A stretch of 8,125 nucleotides of DNA, taken from the NCBI GenBank assembly GCA_029856425.1, contig JAHQWZ010000073.1, forward strand, positions 1 through 8,125. Direction: 5' to 3'. The notes under the pieces were generated by a model. The model saw only the letters and a list, made by a program, of their open reading frames with translations. It ran no database searches and was not told where the DNA came from. This document shows positions 6,670 to 8,125 of the stretch, piece by piece. This DNA is from Candidatus Thorarchaeota archaeon. Lineage in GTDB: Archaea > Asgardarchaeota > Thorarchaeia > Thorarchaeales > Thorarchaeaceae. How positions within the stretch are numbered: position 1 is the first letter of the stretch; every line of letters starts with the position of its first letter. The position numbers and the translations under genes were made by a program.

Positions 6670-7386
6670 ATGAACGATGAAGTAGAGATTATCCCTGTGA
6701 TGGATATCATAAACGGACAGGTAGTCCATGGAATTTCGGGTAAGAGAGATGAATATAAGCCAGTAACTAGCAAGATTGTTGATTCCGCAAACCCTTCAGA
6801 TGTAGCTGAAGCGTTCCAAGAGATTTTCAATGTTGAGAAGACATACATTGCCGATCTTGATGCAATATCTGGAAGAGGAAACAATTTCTCAGTGATTAGT
6901 GAAATTGTGGACTCAACAGGTCTAAGAATCCTCCTCGATGGGGGAGCAAGAAATACGGAGGATGTGGAGAACTTGCTCAGAACAGGAATTCACAAGGCGG
7001 TGGTAGCCACTGAAACCATAGGATCAGTCGGAGATCTATCCCGAATCATTCAAACATATGACAAATCCATCATTGGATCTCTTGACTTGATGAGGGGGAA
7101 GACGATGAGTGTATGTGCTCAATTTAGTGAAAGAGAACCATTAGAAGTGGCTCTTATACTGGAAGCAATGGGAATAAAGAGCCTTATTGTCCTGGAGCTT
7201 TCCCTGGTGGGAACCAGTGCAGGTCCAATGAATACGGGATTGGTGCAGATATGCAAAGAAACTTCGATGGAAATAACCGCAGGAGGAGGAGTTAGACACC
7301 GCCAGGACCTCCGTGACCTCTATACTCTTGGAGCAAATGCTGCACTTGTAGCGACAGCTCTACATCATGGTATGATTCTGACATGA
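6670..7386 (+). CDS. HisA/HisF-like TIM-barrel protein associated with methanofuran genes, function unassigned
   Basis: This 238-residue protein is of HisA length and begins with the HisA-type strand EIIPVMDIINGQVVHG. Both aspartates in the HisA general acid/base positions are kept: Asp12 (PVMDI) and Asp139 (GSLDLMRG). Half-barrel phosphate sites appear as LLDGGARNTEDV (88-99) and ITAGGGVRHRQDL (202-214), and the protein ends with ANAALVATALHHG. The sequence departs from true HisA in the loop after ADLDAISG and around LELSLVGTSAGPMNTG (175-190), where HisA usually has a T-x-I-x-x-D-G-T block. No his genes are nearby. A HisA/HisF-related family is known in methanogens and C1-metabolising microbes without a proven reaction, and this looks like a member. 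It is divergent from mfnD and may share its promoter, so a role in methanofuran or linked C1-cofactor synthesis is inferred. A true histidine-pathway isomerase is less likely. Confidence 0.82.
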   Translation: MNDEVEIIPVMDIINGQVVHGISGKRDEYKPVTSKIVDSANPSDVAEAFQEIFNVEKTYIADLDAISGRGNNFSVISEIVDSTGLRILLDGGARNTEDVENLLRTGIHKAVVATETIGSVGDLSRIIQTYDKSIIGSLDLMRGKTMSVCAQFSEREPLEVALILEAMGIKSLIVLELSLVGTSAGPMNTGLVQICKETSMEITAGGGVRHRQDLRDLYTLGANAALVATALHHGMILT

Positions 7387-7455
7387 CCCAAATGCGATAG
7401 CAGTAAGCTTAACTGGAGGCCAATCACCAATCAGTAGCACGCATGGACGTGAGTA

Positions 7456-8125
7456 GTGAAGTTGTCAAGAGTCACTAGAGCATCTTATGCAGTTCTGATA
7501 GCATGCACTCTATCGCACGCCATGAACCACATCTATACAGGAATGCTATCTCCTTTTCTTCCAATAATAAGAGACGAACTTACACTCACGCTGACCGAAG
7601 CAGGCATTGTGACAAGTGCTTCCATTATCACGATGACAACTTCGCATCTATTGGTGGGTTACCTAGGTGATAGGGGATGGAGGGACATCTTCATCCCATC
7701 CAGTGTTGTAGTCACGTCAATTATTGTCCTTGTTTCCAGCCTTGCCACCACGTTTCTTTTCCTCACCACCACAATGCTAATTCTGGGCATAGCAGCCGCA
7801 GGTTATCATCCGAGTGTATTCCCTGCGTTGACTGAAAAATTCCCCAAGTCTGCTAGAGCAAAGGCAACTGGTATTCAGGCTATGGGCGGACTCATTGGCA
7901 TGGCAGTCATCCCCTTCCTGGGAGTCACGCTCCTAATTGCTTTTGGAGGATGGCGAGAGTCCTTTGTAGTTCTCGCATTAATGGGTGTGGTGATCTTTGT
8001 TCCGGTATATCTACTCATGAGATATGCCCAGAGAGAACCAGTTCTGACCCAGAAGAGCAGAGGGTCTGATGATGGGGAAGATGGCTGGACTAGGAACTTT
8101 GTGATAGTCACGTTTATCGTTGGCT
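7456..8125 (+). CDS. Major facilitator superfamily transporter, N-terminal half (cut by window edge)
   Basis: This is the first 223 residues of an MFS permease, open at the right edge. Helix 1 contains the H-x-x-N-H pattern (SHAMNHIYTGMLSPFLP, 20-36). The MFS loop 2-3 signature appears as VGYLGDRGWRD (67-77), and GYHPSVFPAL (116-125) precedes RAKATGIQAMGG. This combination resembles the fosmidomycin-resistance (Fsr)-like branch, which also includes uncharacterised exporters. About six membrane helices are followed by a polar loop (about 190-212) and the start of helix 7. The start is GTG 7456: a stop codon in frame at 7450-7452 bars longer forms, and the first internal ATG would cut helix 1. 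An in-frame TTG at 7462 is possible. The gene lies 69 bases after the HisA-like gene on the same strand; co-transcription is possible but not shown. Substrate unknown. Confidence 0.85.
   Translation, partial: MKLSRVTRASYAVLIACTLSHAMNHIYTGMLSPFLPIIRDELTLTLTEAGIVTSASIITMTTSHLLVGYLGDRGWRDIFIPSSVVVTSIIVLVSSLATTFLFLTTTMLILGIAAAGYHPSVFPALTEKFPKSARAKATGIQAMGGLIGMAVIPFLGVTLLIAFGGWRESFVVLALMGVVIFVPVYLLMRYAQREPVLTQKSRGSDDGEDGWTRNFVIVTFIVG

Noticed and set aside
6670..7386. True histidine-biosynthesis hisA
   Set aside because: No histidine genes nearby, altered loop around 175-190, and divergent pairing with mfnD. A C1-associated HisA-like paralogue is a better fit, although only a tree can settle it.
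7443..7478. ATG at 7443 as start of the MFS transporter or a frameshifted N-terminus
   Set aside because: This ATG is in another frame and stops after 11 codons. The GTG at 7456 in the transporter frame explains the full first helix without a frameshift.
1..8125. CRISPR arrays, insertion sequences, tRNA or rRNA genes
   Set aside because: No spaced repeat arrays, transposase frames with terminal repeats, or tRNA/rRNA signatures were found on reading both strands.

Overview
The window looks archaeal and is built around a methanofuran (MFR) cofactor biosynthesis locus. The reasons are MfnB, MfnD, MfnE and MfnF homologues lying together, TATA-like elements 25-50 bases upstream of several starts, short or absent Shine-Dalgarno leaders, and TTG/GTG starts. 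Base composition appears moderate, with no strong skew. Methanofuran carries C1 units in methanogens, Archaeoglobi, many uncultured archaea with a Wood-Ljungdahl or alkane/methyl-oxidising metabolism, and methylotrophic bacteria. The lineage cannot be fixed from the sequence. A non-methanogenic archaeon, for example an Asgard/Thorarchaeota-type genome, is a guess based on the eukaryote-like protease next door.

Layout: (1) 1-465, minus strand, holds the N-terminus of a P2-type cation-transporting ATPase that runs off the left edge. (2) A divergent intergenic region precedes a membrane-anchored subtilisin-like protease (692-2665, plus) whose C-terminal half recalls the eukaryotic site-1 protease. 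(3) A roughly 300-base leader carries an exact TTTATA box, a long imperfect stem-loop and a second hairpin, followed by mfnB (2962-3678, plus). (4) mfnD-mfnF-mfnE are transcribed on the minus strand (6605 down to 3680) as a tight operon whose genes overlap by 4 bases (TTGA and ATGA). Its end meets mfnB tail-to-tail with a single base between. (5) A HisA-like TIM-barrel gene (6670-7386, plus) is divergent from mfnD across a 64-base region with one TATA element at its midpoint. (6) The N-terminal half of an MFS transporter (7456 to the right edge, plus) follows.

How the genes work together, from known family chemistry: MfnB makes the phosphorylated furan aldehyde from two glyceraldehyde-3-phosphates. 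An aminotransferase (MfnC, not in the window) converts it to the aminomethylfuran phosphate F1-P, and MfnE phosphorylates that to the diphosphate. MfnD joins glutamate to tyramine, which MfnA makes (also not in the window). MfnF couples the furan diphosphate with glutamyl-tyramine to give the methanofuran core. The HisA-like protein has no assigned step, yet it shares a promoter region with mfnD, which makes it the best candidate here for an undescribed role. The ATPase, protease and MFS transporter have no evident link to the pathway.
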